DNA of 47,361 bases from Candidatus Sulfotelmatobacter sp. Its GTDB lineage: Bacteria > Acidobacteriota > Terriglobia > Terriglobales > Acidobacteriaceae. Numbering within the stretch: position 1 is the first letter of the stretch; each line of letters begins with the position of its first letter. The position numbers and the translations under genes were made by a program. The notes beneath the pieces are model-generated. The model ran no database searches. It was not told the DNA's origin and saw only the letters and a program-made list of their open reading frames with translations. The stretch is taken from contig JASHOH010000214.1 of assembly GCA_030041215.1 (NCBI GenBank), forward strand, positions 1 through 47,361, read 5' to 3'. Of the stretch, positions 25,956 through 35,187 are shown in pieces.

Positions 25956-26834
25956 CTAGACTTTCACTCCCAGCGCCGCGACGAGTGTCTCTCCAATCAT
26001 GGCAGGAGATTTGGCCACGCGAATGCCTGCCCCTTCCAGGGCTTTGATCTTTTCCGCCGCCGTGCCTTTGCCTCCCGAGATAATTGCGCCGGCGTGTCCC
26101 ATACGGCGCCCCGGCGGCGCAGTAAGTCCTGCGACAAAGCCGACCACAGGCTTTCTCATGTGGGTCTTCACAAATTCCGCGGCAGTCTCCTCGGCGTCGC
26201 CGCCGATCTCGCCGATCATGACCACAGCTTCGGTTTCCGGATCACGATTGAACAAATCCAGCGCATCGACGAAATTCGTCCCGATAATGGGATCGCCGCC
26301 AATACCGATTGCCGTTGATTGTCCAATGCCACGCTGTGTGAGCTGATACACGGCTTCGTACGTCAGCGTGCCGGAGCGTGACACGATTCCGATATTTCCT
26401 TCTTTGTGAATCGATGCAGGCATGATGCCGATTTTGCACTTGCCGGGAGAGATAATGCCCGGGCAATTCGGCCCGATCAGGCGCGAGCGGCGGTCCTGAA
26501 GGAACTCCCAGGCCTTGACCATGTCGAGCGTGGGAATGCCTTCGGTGATGCAAACGATCAGATCAAGCTCGGCGTCGGCTGCCTCCATGATGGCGTCGGC
26601 CGCAAACGGCGGCGGAACGAAGATGACCGTTGTGTCGGCGCCGGTCTTTTCTACAGCCTCATGAACAGTGTTGAAGATCGGCCAGCCTTCATGCGTGGTG
26701 CCACCTTTGCCTGGAGTGACTCCGCCGACCACCTTCGTTCCGTATGCGGCACAGGCTTTGGCGTGAAATGTGCCTTCACGACCAGTCAAGCCCTGCACGA
26801 TTAAACGCGTGTTTTTATTAACAAGGATTGCCAT
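25956..26834 (-). CDS. sucD: succinate-CoA ligase alpha subunit
   Basis: The 292-residue subunit of the TCA-cycle enzyme that makes succinate and NTP from succinyl-CoA has the CoA-binding start ([15 protein letters not shown]), [16 protein letters not shown], and the phosphohistidine loop [10 protein letters not shown] with His247. The ATG at 26834 is preferred because AAGGAA lies about 9 bases upstream and it matches the family N-terminus; the longer frame from 26876 would overlap sucC. It follows sucC by 22 bases, a normal sucCD arrangement. Confidence 0.95.
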   Translation of the reverse strand: MAILVNKNTRLIVQGLTGREGTFHAKACAAYGTKVVGGVTPGKGGTTHEGWPIFNTVHEAVEKTGADTTVIFVPPPFAADAIMEAADAELDLIVCITEGIPTLDMVKAWEFLQDRRSRLIGPNCPGIISPGKCKIGIMPASIHKEGNIGIVSRSGTLTYEAVYQLTQRGIGQSTAIGIGGDPIIGTNFVDALDLFNRDPETEAVVMIGEIGGDAEETAAEFVKTHMRKPVVGFVAGLTAPPGRRMGHAGAIISGGKGTAAEKIKALEGAGIRVAKSPAMIGETLVAALGVKV

Positions 26835-26856
26835 AAGTATGATTCCTTTGGCGAAA

Positions 26857-28026
26857 TTACCGCGCTGCCGCGACAACTTTATCCGCAGCGTCCTTCATCG
26901 TGTCGCAAACAATGAAATTGAAGCCGGAGTTCATCAGAATTTTCTTGCCTTCCTCCACGTTTGTGCCCTCCAGCCGCAGCACAACTGGAAGCTGAATATT
27001 GGTCTTCTTCGCCGCCTCAACAACACCGGTAGCCAAAGTGTCGACGCGCAGAATGCCGCCGAATATATTAATCAGCACGGCTTTCACGTTCTTGTCGCTG
27101 AGCAGAATTTCAAACGCGTGCGCGACCTGCTCGGCATTGGCGCCGCCGCCCACATCGAGAAAGTTCGCGGGCATGCCGCCGGCGTATTTGATGATGTCCA
27201 TCGTCGCCATGGCCAGGCCGGCACCGTTCACCATGCAGCCGACGTTGCCATCGAGCTTGATGTAATTCAGGCTGTACTTTGAAGCCTCGACTTCGAGAGG
27301 ATCTTCCTCCGTGATGTCGCGCAGCTCGCGAATATCAGGATGGCGGAACAGCGCGTTGTCGTCGAAGGTCAGCTTGGCATCGAGTGCAAAGAGGCGGCCG
27401 TCAGTCGTAGTTATGAATGGATTGATCTCGACTAAAGAGGCGTCAGTGTCGAGAAAAGCCTTGTAAAGATTGGTAAGAAACTGCACTGCGGGATTGATCT
27501 GTTGCGGCTTAAGGCCAAGCTGAAATGCCATTTTTCGCGCCTGAAATGCCTCGAGGCCCATGCCGGGGTCGATGTGCTGCTTCAAAATCGCATCAGGATT
27601 TTCTGCCGCGACCTGTTCGATTTCCATTCCACCCGCGGCAGAAGCCATGAACACAGGCTTGGCCTCTTTGCGATCGATCAGAATTCCCAGATACAACTCC
27701 TTGTCGATGGGTAGAGTTTCTTCAATCAGCAGCCGCCGCACGGTGCGGCCTTCGGGGCCAGTCTGGTGCGTGACTAGTTTCATGCCGAGCATTCGGCCGG
27801 CGAGATCTCCGGCCTCATCGATTGACTTTGCGATTTTCACGCCACCGCCCTTGCCCCGGCCACCGGCATGAATCTGGGCCTTCACCACAACTCCGGTCGC
27901 ACCCGAATTGAACAATTCCCTGGCAGCGGCCTCCGCTTCTTCGCGCGACGTTGCCATCGAGCCGCGCGGCACAGTCACACCATATTTCTTGAGAATTCCC
28001 TTGGCCTGATACTCATGGATTTTCAT
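26857..28026 (-). CDS. sucC: succinate-CoA ligase beta subunit
   Basis: The 389-residue subunit binds nucleotide (ATP-grasp domain) and succinate. It starts [17 protein letters not shown] as in the family; the ATP-grasp region has [18 protein letters not shown], and the succinyl-CoA ligase domain has [14 protein letters not shown] and [13 protein letters not shown]. Length is normal. GGAAAG precedes the ATG. It leads the sucC-sucD-ndk unit and diverges from the MOSC gene across about 180 bases, where its promoter must lie. Confidence 0.95.
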   Translation of the reverse strand: MKIHEYQAKGILKKYGVTVPRGSMATSREEAEAAARELFNSGATGVVVKAQIHAGGRGKGGGVKIAKSIDEAGDLAGRMLGMKLVTHQTGPEGRTVRRLLIEETLPIDKELYLGILIDRKEAKPVFMASAAGGMEIEQVAAENPDAILKQHIDPGMGLEAFQARKMAFQLGLKPQQINPAVQFLTNLYKAFLDTDASLVEINPFITTTDGRLFALDAKLTFDDNALFRHPDIRELRDITEEDPLEVEASKYSLNYIKLDGNVGCMVNGAGLAMATMDIIKYAGGMPANFLDVGGGANAEQVAHAFEILLSDKNVKAVLINIFGGILRVDTLATGVVEAAKKTNIQLPVVLRLEGTNVEEGKKILMNSGFNFIVCDTMKDAADKVVAAAR

Positions 28027-28209
28027 AATGATTTCTTTCCAGCTTAAGAATCGGCAGGAATGTGCTTGCGGCTTAGACGTGCGGCTGCAAACCCATCATT
28101 CTACAGAAGCGAGAAGCGGACGAGCAAACCTGAAACCCGCATCGTTTCCGCGAGAGCAACATCTAAGCTGTACCGGACCCGCAATGCCCGGTTGGAGGCG
28201 GTCCCACTC

Positions 28210-28872
28210 GTGAGACTGATCTCCTTGAATGTCGCCCGGCCGTGCCTCATCACCTACAAGGGCGCGGCCATCAACACCGGGATTTTCAAACAGCCGGTCT
28301 TGGGACGCGTGATGCTGCGCACGCCGAATCTTGACGGCGACCGGCAGGCTGACCTTAGCGTGCACGGTGGTCCTGACAAGGCGGCCTATGCGTATCCCTC
28401 TGAGCATTACGAGTTTTGGCGAGGCGAGTTGCCCGGCACACCATTGCCCTGGGGAATGTTCGGCGAAAACTTCACCACCGAAGGAATTCTTGAAGACGAT
28501 GTTCATGTCGGCGATCGTTTCCGCATTGGCTCTGCGAATCTGATGGTGCGCCAAACCCGCATGCCCTGCTACAAGCTCGCTGCCAAATTCGCGCGCGATG
28601 ACATGATCGATCGTTTTCTCGCTAGTGGCCGCAGCGGATTTTACTTTTCTGTGGAGCAGGAAGGGGAGGTTGAGGCGGGCGACTCGATTGAGCGGCTTAC
28701 AAGTGTAGACGGCGCGATCAGCATTGCCGCAATGAATCGGTTGATTGCCCATGACCGATACAATCGCGAACTTTTGCAGACGGCGATCTCGACTCCTGCT
28801 CTGCCCGACTCATGGCGTGACTACTTCCTCGGCAGGATGGAAAAAATCCAGACCGGCGCCGCAATAAAGTAG
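28210..28872 (+). CDS. MOSC domain protein, YiiM-like
   Basis: The 220-residue protein resembles the YiiM type of MOSC (molybdenum cofactor sulfurase C-terminal) domain: [61 protein letters not shown] and the conserved cysteine in TRMPCYKL. Such proteins are linked to molybdenum-cofactor use and detoxification of N-hydroxylated compounds. The GTG at 28210 is preferred because GGAGG lies about 11 bases before it and the protein then starts at the conserved LISLNV; the longer frame from 28060 adds an unrelated Arg-rich leader. The trpD start follows 8 bases after the stop. Confidence 0.85.
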   Translation: MRLISLNVARPCLITYKGAAINTGIFKQPVLGRVMLRTPNLDGDRQADLSVHGGPDKAAYAYPSEHYEFWRGELPGTPLPWGMFGENFTTEGILEDDVHVGDRFRIGSANLMVRQTRMPCYKLAAKFARDDMIDRFLASGRSGFYFSVEQEGEVEAGDSIERLTSVDGAISIAAMNRLIAHDRYNRELLQTAISTPALPDSWRDYFLGRMEKIQTGAAIK

Positions 28873-28880
28873 GTAGTTTA

Positions 28881-29993
28881 GTGCGGGAAGCGGCCATCCC
28901 TTACAATTCCGAAATCGTGATTCTCGACGCTTTACATCGTATTGCCAATCACGGCCAGTCATTGGCGCTCGCAGAAGCACGCGAAGTAATGGCCGAAGTG
29001 CTCGCGGGAAACTGCACCGACGCACAGATTGCCGCGCTTCTGGTTGCCTTGCACGCGAAAGGCGAGACGGTCGAAGAGATCGTCGGCTTTGCCGAAGCCA
29101 TCCGTGCCGCAGCCACGCCCTTGCCCATCTCGCTGGCCGCAGAGAATGGTTCCGCGCTCGATTTAAGCGGTACTGGCCGTGATGCGCTTGACTGCGCTCT
29201 AGTCGATACCAGCGGCACAGGCGGTGACGCCGCCGGCACGTTCAATATCTCGACTGCTACGGCGTTCGTTACCGCCGGCGCGGGCGTGCGTGTGGCAAAG
29301 CACGGCAATCGCAGCATCAGTTCGAAGTGCGGATCGGCTGACGTAATGGAGGCGTTGGGAGCAAAGATCCAGTTGCCGCCCGAGCGCGCGGCCCAATGCC
29401 TGCGCGAAGTGGGCATCTGTTTTTTGTACGCGCCCGATCTGCACTCTTCCATGAAGCAGGTGCAGAAAGTGCGCCGCGAGCTGCGCCTGCGCACGATGTT
29501 CAATTTGCTCGGCCCGCTCACCAACCCCGCACGCGCCACCGGACAAGTTGTCGGCGTTTACGCTCTTGAATTGGCCGACAAGCTCGCCGAAGCGCTCAGC
29601 ATGTTGGGCCTGCATCGCGCGCTCGTCGTGCATGGCCTCGATGGTCTTGACGAAATTACGATCACTGGCCCGACCCGCATTGCCGAAGCGCGCGATGGAA
29701 ATGTGCGGAGTTACGAGGTCGATCCCGAAGAGTTCGGAATGAAGCGGGCAACGCTGGCCGACATTTCTGGCGGCGACGCAGAAGAAAATGCCAACCTCAT
29801 TCGTGAAGTGCTAAGCGGGAAAAAATCGCCACGACGTGATGTAGTCGTGCTGAACGCCGCAGCCGCCTTGGTAGCTGCTGGCCGCGCCAACCACTTAGAA
29901 GATGCAGTGCCGCTGGCGGAGCAATCAATCGATTCCGGAGCAGCCGCCAGGAAACTCGAAGCCATGGCCAGATTCAGCGCAGCTCAGGGCTGA
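28881..29993 (+). CDS. trpD: anthranilate phosphoribosyltransferase
   Basis: The 370-residue enzyme joins anthranilate to PRPP in tryptophan synthesis. The PRPP loop [18 protein letters not shown] (about 109-125), the [21 protein letters not shown] segment and the [21 protein letters not shown] segment are diagnostic. It is somewhat long: before the PRPP loop is an extra stretch of about 20 residues (about 86-106) with an imperfect copy of the motif, LSGTGRD. The start is a GTG 8 bases after the MOSC stop. No other trp gene is near. The 3' end overlaps the convergent peptidase-like gene by 10 bases. Confidence 0.92.
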   Translation: MREAAIPYNSEIVILDALHRIANHGQSLALAEAREVMAEVLAGNCTDAQIAALLVALHAKGETVEEIVGFAEAIRAAATPLPISLAAENGSALDLSGTGRDALDCALVDTSGTGGDAAGTFNISTATAFVTAGAGVRVAKHGNRSISSKCGSADVMEALGAKIQLPPERAAQCLREVGICFLYAPDLHSSMKQVQKVRRELRLRTMFNLLGPLTNPARATGQVVGVYALELADKLAEALSMLGLHRALVVHGLDGLDEITITGPTRIAEARDGNVRSYEVDPEEFGMKRATLADISGGDAEENANLIREVLSGKKSPRRDVVVLNAAAALVAAGRANHLEDAVPLAEQSIDSGAAARKLEAMARFSAAQG

Positions 29994-31720
29994 CCACCTT
30001 CGGCATTCGAATTCCGAATATCGTTGCCTTGAATCTTGAACACATTGTTCGTCGTGTCGCTTTCCGGCACGCTGCCGTCGTTTACGACGATTTCCTCCGG
30101 CGCTTTGAGCGTCGCTACTCGTATCACCGCGTTGCTCTTTCCATGCACGATTAACCGCTCGGTGACTTCGCCACCGGCAAACTTCACCGTCACGGGACCT
30201 TCTGCTCCCGCTGCGCCCAGGTTCGCGACTGTGATGGTCAGCATGTAGCCTTCAGGCAAAGTCTTGCGCACGAAGGCCGACTCCACTTTGAAATCGGGCA
30301 ATCCGCGGTCGCGATAAACCCAATCGTCGAAAAACCACTCCAGGTCTTTTTGCGTTTGCGCCTGAATCAACCGCTGCATATACGAAGGCTCGGTATCCTG
30401 CTCAGGACGGTATGAAGCAATCGCTTTCTTCAGCGCCACATCACCGACCATTTCGCGCAGCATCCACCAAACACACATGGATTTGGCGCGTAGGAGTTCC
30501 TCATCCGTCAAGTTGATGAGAGAATGCGACGCCGCGTCTTGCCCGGTGACTGTTGCCGTGCTTGCTGCGAACAAACCCGTACTGTGCGCGTGCAGATAAT
30601 CGAGCGCCGCCTGCCGCCCGCTCTGCTGCTCCAGATAAAGAGCTTGCGCAAAGTGAGCGAGGCCTTCGTTGATCCACGGCCGCGGCGAAGAAAATGCCGC
30701 ATGGGCCAGTTGATGGGCGGCGACAATCCCGGCTCGTTTGGCATCGATGCTGGGTAGCGGCATGATCAATAGCGGTCCGCTTTCATAGGGTGCAGCATCG
30801 CTGTCGGGCAGGTCCGCCACTTGCGGTGTGCTGTGCAGCGCTCCAAACCAGTCGGTGATCAGTGGCGCGGTTTTGTCGGCGGCATCAGCATAGATTGCTG
30901 CTGATGAATCGTGGCCGGCAAGATAATGCACGCCGATTGACGGTCGATTGATGGCTTCAAAGTCTGCCATTACAAATGCGGGAGCATTCGTGCCGAGAGA
31001 CTGGTACATGCAGTCGGCGACAAACTCGTGGTCCGTCTCGCCCGCGCGCGTGCAGGTTTTCGCGTTCAGCAGAAGCTCCGGCTTTGCTTCTTCAGGGTCG
31101 ATCTGGACAGAAAGCTGCAAATGCGCGATGGCAGAAGCTTCCCGCAGTCGCCAACGCGCGAGTACATCGGACAGGCTTGTGGCCTCTGCGAGGTCGGCAG
31201 CCTCGGTCGCGATCGGATACCACGCCACATTTCCTACGCCACGCACTGCGGTGAATTTTGGGCTGATCTGGTCCCAGTCGCTGCTCTTCGCTGCCGCGTC
31301 CGGGGTGCCGATGCGCGTAAGCCGAGTGGCGTCGAGCACGATGACGCCTTCATACGCGATCTCCAGATCGATCGTGCCTTTAGGTGCAACCGCCTCAGGC
31401 AAAGTCACAACGGCTTCGGAAAGAGCTCCCGTGTGGTCGATGTCGGACGTGTAGGTCTGACCCACGAATTGCAATTGTTTTCCGCCCGCTTTGATCGACC
31501 GCCAACTCAGAGAAGACGAAATCTGGAGCACGGCGATCTTTTGCGGCGTAGGCGAATCGTTGCGCAGCGTGATCGTGCCGCGGACGCCGAGCCGCTGTTG
31601 CTCCGGTTCGATACGGACGTTCAGGTCGTATTTCGCGAAAGTGAACGCTTCGCGGTCGATTGCAAAACAATTCACCACAGAGGCATAGAGGACACAGAGA
31701 AAAAACAAAGACAACCTCAT
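29984..31720 (-). CDS. exported gluzincin-fold (M1/peptidase MA-like) protein without the catalytic Glu
   Basis: The 578-residue protein has a signal peptide ([18 protein letters not shown]), an N-terminal beta domain like that of M1 aminopeptidases, and a helical domain with HQLAH at 336-340 followed by WINEGLAHF. In active gluzincins this reads HExxH with a downstream NEG glutamate as third zinc ligand. Here both His and the NEG Glu remain, but the general-base Glu is Gln (codon CAA), so zinc may bind while peptide cleavage is doubtful. The spacing from HQLAH to NEG is short, as in peptidase MA-like families. The C-terminus is a beta-sandwich. The ATG overlaps the rlmB stop (ATGA), supporting the start and co-translation. 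Confidence 0.8.
   Translation of the reverse strand: MRLSLFFLCVLYASVVNCFAIDREAFTFAKYDLNVRIEPEQQRLGVRGTITLRNDSPTPQKIAVLQISSSLSWRSIKAGGKQLQFVGQTYTSDIDHTGALSEAVVTLPEAVAPKGTIDLEIAYEGVIVLDATRLTRIGTPDAAAKSSDWDQISPKFTAVRGVGNVAWYPIATEAADLAEATSLSDVLARWRLREASAIAHLQLSVQIDPEEAKPELLLNAKTCTRAGETDHEFVADCMYQSLGTNAPAFVMADFEAINRPSIGVHYLAGHDSSAAIYADAADKTAPLITDWFGALHSTPQVADLPDSDAAPYESGPLLIMPLPSIDAKRAGIVAAHQLAHAAFSSPRPWINEGLAHFAQALYLEQQSGRQAALDYLHAHSTGLFAASTATVTGQDAASHSLINLTDEELLRAKSMCVWWMLREMVGDVALKKAIASYRPEQDTEPSYMQRLIQAQTQKDLEWFFDDWVYRDRGLPDFKVESAFVRKTLPEGYMLTITVANLGAAGAEGPVTVKFAGGEVTERLIVHGKSNAVIRVATLKAPEEIVVNDGSVPESDTTNNVFKIQGNDIRNSNAEGGQP
31671..31710. repeat. TTCACCACAGAG-type dispersed repeat encoding a signal peptide
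   Basis: The plus strand reads TTCACCACAGAGGCATAGAG followed by GACACAGAGAAAAAACAAAG, a form I recognise as a very common intergenic repeat in acidobacteria and some other phyla. Here it lies inside the 5' end of the peptidase-like gene, and its opposite strand encodes residues 4-17 of the signal peptide. Its ends resemble the element at 9944-10022. Confidence 0.65.
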
Positions 31721-32496
31721 TGATTGCCCTCTATGGATGGTTGTTGCTCTGCGGCTTGCGCTCGCTCTTTCAATCGACGCTGCCTCACGGCTTCATACAT
31801 CACCACTGCCCCCGCGACCGAGACGTTGAGCGATGGCACCTTACCCAGCATCGGAATCGAAACCAGAAAATCGCATTTTTTCTTCACCAGATCGTGCAGA
31901 CCTTTGCCCTCTGCGCCGAGAACCAGCGCGCAGTCCATGTTGTAGTCGATTTCGTCGTACGTTTGTTTGGCTCGCTCGTCGAGGCCCACGGTCCAGATGT
32001 TGCGATCCTTGAGTTCTTCCACGGTGCGCGCGATGTTCGTGACCTTGGCAATGGGCAAGTGCTCACTCGCTCCGGCTGACGCTTTCGTGACTGTGCCGGT
32101 TACTCCCACAGCGCGGCGCTCAGGGATAATCACTCCATCGGCGCCTGCCGCGTCGGCGGTACGCAACAGAGCGCCCAGATTGTGAGGATCCTCCACGCCA
32201 TCGAGAACGATGATGAACGAATATCTTCCGCGCTTCGCTCCAATCACGTCGTCGAGATCGCTGTACTGCTTGGCCGACGTGACTGCCACTACTCCTTGAT
32301 GCGCCGCATTTCCCGCCATGCGGTCGAGTTCCGTGCGATGCAGAAAGCGCACCGGGACGCCGATGCGGCGGCAATCTTCGATTATGCGTTGCAGACGCAG
32401 ATCGTGCCGCTCCTTCGCCATGCCGACCCACTGAAACGCGCGGCCACGAGCCTTCAGCGCCTCAGAAACGGCATTGATGCCGTAGATATAGTTCAT
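31717..32496 (-). CDS. rlmB: 23S rRNA 2'-O-ribose methyltransferase, RlmB/TrmH family
   Basis: The 259-residue protein has the N-terminal ribosomal-RNA binding domain (YIYGINAVSEALKARGR) and the SPOUT methyltransferase motifs: motif 1 DPHNLGALLRTADAAGADGVI, motif 2 LVLGAEGKGL and motif 3 IPMLGKVPSLNVSVAGAVVMYE, which form the knotted SAM site. By similarity it methylates the ribose of G2251 in 23S rRNA. The C-terminal tail is Arg/Gln-rich. Its stop overlaps the start of the peptidase-like gene by four bases. Confidence 0.92.
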   Translation of the reverse strand: MNYIYGINAVSEALKARGRAFQWVGMAKERHDLRLQRIIEDCRRIGVPVRFLHRTELDRMAGNAAHQGVVAVTSAKQYSDLDDVIGAKRGRYSFIIVLDGVEDPHNLGALLRTADAAGADGVIIPERRAVGVTGTVTKASAGASEHLPIAKVTNIARTVEELKDRNIWTVGLDERAKQTYDEIDYNMDCALVLGAEGKGLHDLVKKKCDFLVSIPMLGKVPSLNVSVAGAVVMYEAVRQRRLKERAQAAEQQPSIEGNQ

Positions 32497-32520
32497 GAAA
32501 TATTCAGTTTATCGAATACA

Positions 32521-32660
32521 GTGGAAGAGCGGCGCTTCAGCGCCGCGTTAAGGGCTTATGAAAGGAGAAGGGGCTTTAGCCCTTGATATTAACAACCACC
32601 AGGGCTGAGGCCCAAGAGAATTCCCGCGTACGACGCGGCCCTGAAGAGCCGCTCTTCCAC
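32521..32660. repeat. 140-bp palindromic element with 13-bp inverted ends
   Basis: Perfect 13-base inverted ends, GTGGAAGAGCGGC (32521-32533) and GCCGCTCTTCCAC (32648-32660), enclose a chain of smaller hairpins: GCGGCGC-TTCA-GCGCCGC (32529-32546), a GGGGCTTTAGCCC core (about 32570-32582) and GGGCTGAGGCCC (about 32602-32613). It fills most of the space between the peroxiredoxin and rlmB genes and has no coding potential. It is similar in design to a BIME or MITE. Confidence 0.75.
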
Positions 32661-32685
32661 ACCTCCACAGTCAGCGGTAACGGGA

Positions 32686-33375
32686 TCAGCAAGAATCCAA
32701 TACGCGCACAACCTCCGCAGGCTCTGGCCGCTCGGTGTAGTCCTCATTCGCCGATGCGTAAAGCACAGTTTTGTTCGGATCGATAACGTACGTTGCTGGA
32801 ATCGGCAACTCCCAACTGTCGTCTCCATTCACAAATGGCAGGTTGACGAAGGTACGCTTGTAGAGCGCTTGCTGTTCATCGGAAACCCGATAGGTCAGGC
32901 CGAATTGGCGGGCAACGTTGTTGCCGGAATCTGACAGCAGCAAAAAGCGCAGTTTGTGCTGATCGTGCATGAAGAAAGATTGCTTTATGGTTTGCGGAGA
33001 AATCGCCGCCAGGCTTGCATCTGCTTTTTCGATTTCCGGCAGAATCGCGTTCATAGCTTCCATTTGAGCGACGCAGAACGGACACCAGCGCCCACGGATG
33101 AAGCAGAGAACGAGGCGGCCTTTTGCAAGCAAATCTTCGGAAGAGATGTTGTTGCCATTTTGATCGGGAAGCTGGAACTCGGGGATCTTTGCGCCGACCG
33201 GCAGAATGTTCGCTGCGAGGCGTTTTTGCTTCAGTTCGGCAATCGCCCGCGCATGAATCGCTTGCGTTTCGGCGGGAACGTGCTTCGAGATCGATTCTTT
33301 ACGCTCAGCAAGGATTTCGCGGAGTGGACGCAAATCATTTGTGGAGCTGGATTCTTCGAGAGAGCGCCATTTCAT
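32686..33375 (-). CDS. peroxiredoxin-like AhpC/TSA protein
   Basis: The 229-residue protein has a thioredoxin fold with FIRGRWCPFC, giving Cys98 and Cys101 as a CxxC pair, preceded by IPEFQLPDQNGNNIS, typical of the AhpC/TSA redoxin family. An N-terminal helical region of about 55 residues (ERKESISKHVPAE) is usual for the longer acidobacterial and proteobacterial homologues. It probably reduces peroxides or acts as a disulfide oxidoreductase in the cytoplasm; no signal peptide is seen. It lies 34 bases after the small gene at 33410, in the ffh direction. Confidence 0.87.
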   Translation of the reverse strand: MKWRSLEESSSTNDLRPLREILAERKESISKHVPAETQAIHARAIAELKQKRLAANILPVGAKIPEFQLPDQNGNNISSEDLLAKGRLVLCFIRGRWCPFCVAQMEAMNAILPEIEKADASLAAISPQTIKQSFFMHDQHKLRFLLLSDSGNNVARQFGLTYRVSDEQQALYKRTFVNLPFVNGDDSWELPIPATYVIDPNKTVLYASANEDYTERPEPAEVVRVLDSC

Positions 33376-33409
33376 AAGGCTTCGAGGCGTTGAAGAAGGG
33401 AAGGCAATC

Positions 33410-33727
33410 TCATCGGTTCGGGCTGAGCAGTCGCACCAAGTCCGCCTGGAGCGCTCCGGTCTTGAAGAAGTTAATGATTGCGAATTGACCGATCATGAGG
33501 CGCACCACTGACAGGAATAACCGACCATTGGCATGCTCGACGCGAATCACGCGGCCGAGGCCGTGTAAGCGAAAGATCTCAGCGCTCCTCAGGTCAGCTC
33601 GCGGCACTAGAATTTCGCCGGGGCCCTTGATGTGCAATCCGCCCTCGTCGACCCATGCTTCACCCCGCACGACCCTGGTCTTCAACGACAACTCGTCTCC
33701 CTGATGGAGGAATACTTTGTATCCCAC
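33410..33727 (-). CDS. small conserved-looking protein of unknown function
   Basis: The 105-residue protein starts with GTG (33727), preceded by TGGAG. It is beta-rich (VFLHQGDELSLKTRVVRGEAWVDEGGLHIKGP), with a more hydrophobic C-terminal helix (RLMIGQFAIINFFKTG), and looks like a PH-like small fold, though I cannot name a family. It lies 32 bases after ffh and 34 before the peroxiredoxin gene, both on the same strand, so it is probably co-transcribed. Confidence 0.65.
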   Translation of the reverse strand: MGYKVFLHQGDELSLKTRVVRGEAWVDEGGLHIKGPGEILVPRADLRSAEIFRLHGLGRVIRVEHANGRLFLSVVRLMIGQFAIINFFKTGALQADLVRLLSPNR

Positions 33728-33759
33728 GCAAACTCCAATTCGAGGTATTGGCTGGGGTC

Positions 33760-35118
33760 CTACATCCCCGGCATCTTCATCCCTGCCAGCCTTCTCGCGA
33801 AGCTCGGCTTGCCCATCTGCTTGAACATCTTTTTCATCTGTGCGTACTGGCGGAGCAGATTGTTCACTTCCTGCACGCTCGTTCCCGAGCCGCGTGCGAT
33901 GCGCTTGCGGCGGCTGCCGTTGATCACTTCGTGATGATTGCGCTCGTACATCGTCATCGAGTTGATGATGGCTTCTACCCGATTGACCTGTTTTTCGTCG
34001 ACGTTGTCGGCGGCTTTTTGCAGTCCTGAGAACGGACCGATCGACGGCAGCATGCCGATCAAGCTCTTCATCGAGCCCATCTTCTTTACTTGCCGTAACT
34101 GATCGCGAAAATCTTCGAGCGAAAAGCCATCGCCGCTGAGCGCCTTGCTGGCCATCTCGGCGGCTTTCTTTTTGTCGATCTGCTGTTCGGCGCGCTCGAT
34201 CAGCGACAGAATGTCGCCCATGCCCAGAATGCGCGAAACGATGCGGTCGGGATGAAACGGCTCGAGCGCATCGTATTTTTCACCCACGCCAATAAACTTG
34301 ATCGGCTGTCCGGTAACCTGCCGGATCGAGAGCGCCGCGCCGCCGCGCGCATCGCCATCCATTTTGGTAAGCACCACGCCGGTGAGCGTAAGCTTCTTGT
34401 GGAACTCGTCCGCTGAGCGGACTGCGTCTTGTCCGGTCATGGCGTCGGCGACGAACAGAATCTCCGCCGGATTCAGCAGCTTCTTCAGCGACTGCATCTC
34501 TTCCATAAGCCGATCGTCAATGTGCAGGCGGCCGGCAGTATCGACGATCAACACATCGCAGCCGGAAATCATCGCTTCGCGGCGGGCTTCCTTTACTAGA
34601 CGCTCGACGGTCGCCGTATTCGCTTCGGTCACCTGGCCCTCGTAAATATTGGCCTTGACCGCTTCGGCTACGATCTTTAACTGCTCCCGGGCTGCGGGAC
34701 GATAAACGTCCACCGACACCAGCAGTGGACGATGGCCGCCAGCTTTGAACCAGTGCGCCAGCTTGCCCGAAGTCGTGGTCTTGCCGGAGCCTTGCAGCCC
34801 GGCCATTAGCACGACCGTCGGCGGCTGTGAAGCGAACTTCACACGCGCCGTGTCTTTGCCAAGAATTTCTACCAGCTCGTCGCGCACGATCTTGATGACC
34901 TGCTCGCCGGGAGAAAGCGCGGTCATCACTTCCTGCCCGACGGCCTTGGCCTGAATGCGGTCGATCAACTCTTTGACGACTTTGAAATTGACGTCGGCCT
35001 CAAGCAGTGCCAGGCGAATCTCGCGCAGAGCCTCTTGAATATTTTCTTCGGACAGCCGTGCCTGTCCGCGCAGGGATTTAAACGCCCGCTGAAGTTTTTC
35101 CTGAAGGTTCTCGAACAT
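33760..35118 (-). CDS. ffh: signal recognition particle GTPase
   Basis: The 452-residue protein is the protein part of the SRP that binds signal sequences and 4.5S RNA and delivers ribosomes to FtsY. Domains in order: the N four-helix bundle (1-85), the G domain with P-loop GLQGSGKTTT at 107-116, DVYRPAAREQL, DTAGR and TKMDGDARGG, and the Met-rich M domain ending GMKMPGM with the RNA-binding RRKRIARGSGTS segment. Length is normal. No clear ribosome site precedes the ATG. A palindrome at 35149-35182 lies just upstream. Confidence 0.97.
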   Translation of the reverse strand: MFENLQEKLQRAFKSLRGQARLSEENIQEALREIRLALLEADVNFKVVKELIDRIQAKAVGQEVMTALSPGEQVIKIVRDELVEILGKDTARVKFASQPPTVVLMAGLQGSGKTTTSGKLAHWFKAGGHRPLLVSVDVYRPAAREQLKIVAEAVKANIYEGQVTEANTATVERLVKEARREAMISGCDVLIVDTAGRLHIDDRLMEEMQSLKKLLNPAEILFVADAMTGQDAVRSADEFHKKLTLTGVVLTKMDGDARGGAALSIRQVTGQPIKFIGVGEKYDALEPFHPDRIVSRILGMGDILSLIERAEQQIDKKKAAEMASKALSGDGFSLEDFRDQLRQVKKMGSMKSLIGMLPSIGPFSGLQKAADNVDEKQVNRVEAIINSMTMYERNHHEVINGSRRKRIARGSGTSVQEVNNLLRQYAQMKKMFKQMGKPSFARRLAGMKMPGM

Positions 35119-35148
35119 AAGACTGTAATGATTTTAACAGTTGGAATT

Positions 35149-35182
35149 CCCACTTCTCGCAAATGCAGCGAGAAGTGGGGCA
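35149..35182. repeat. CCCAC/GTGGGGCA palindrome, intergenic copy
   Basis: CCCAC, a 7-base stem TTCTCGC, a 7-base loop AAATGCA, the matching stem GCGAGAA, then GTGGGGCA. The element inside mutL at 38863-38896 has the same outer bases, stem length and loop length but a different, still self-complementary stem. It lies between the gluQ stop and the ffh start and could slow or end transcription, although no T run follows. Confidence 0.7.
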
Positions 35183-35187
35183 CTCCA

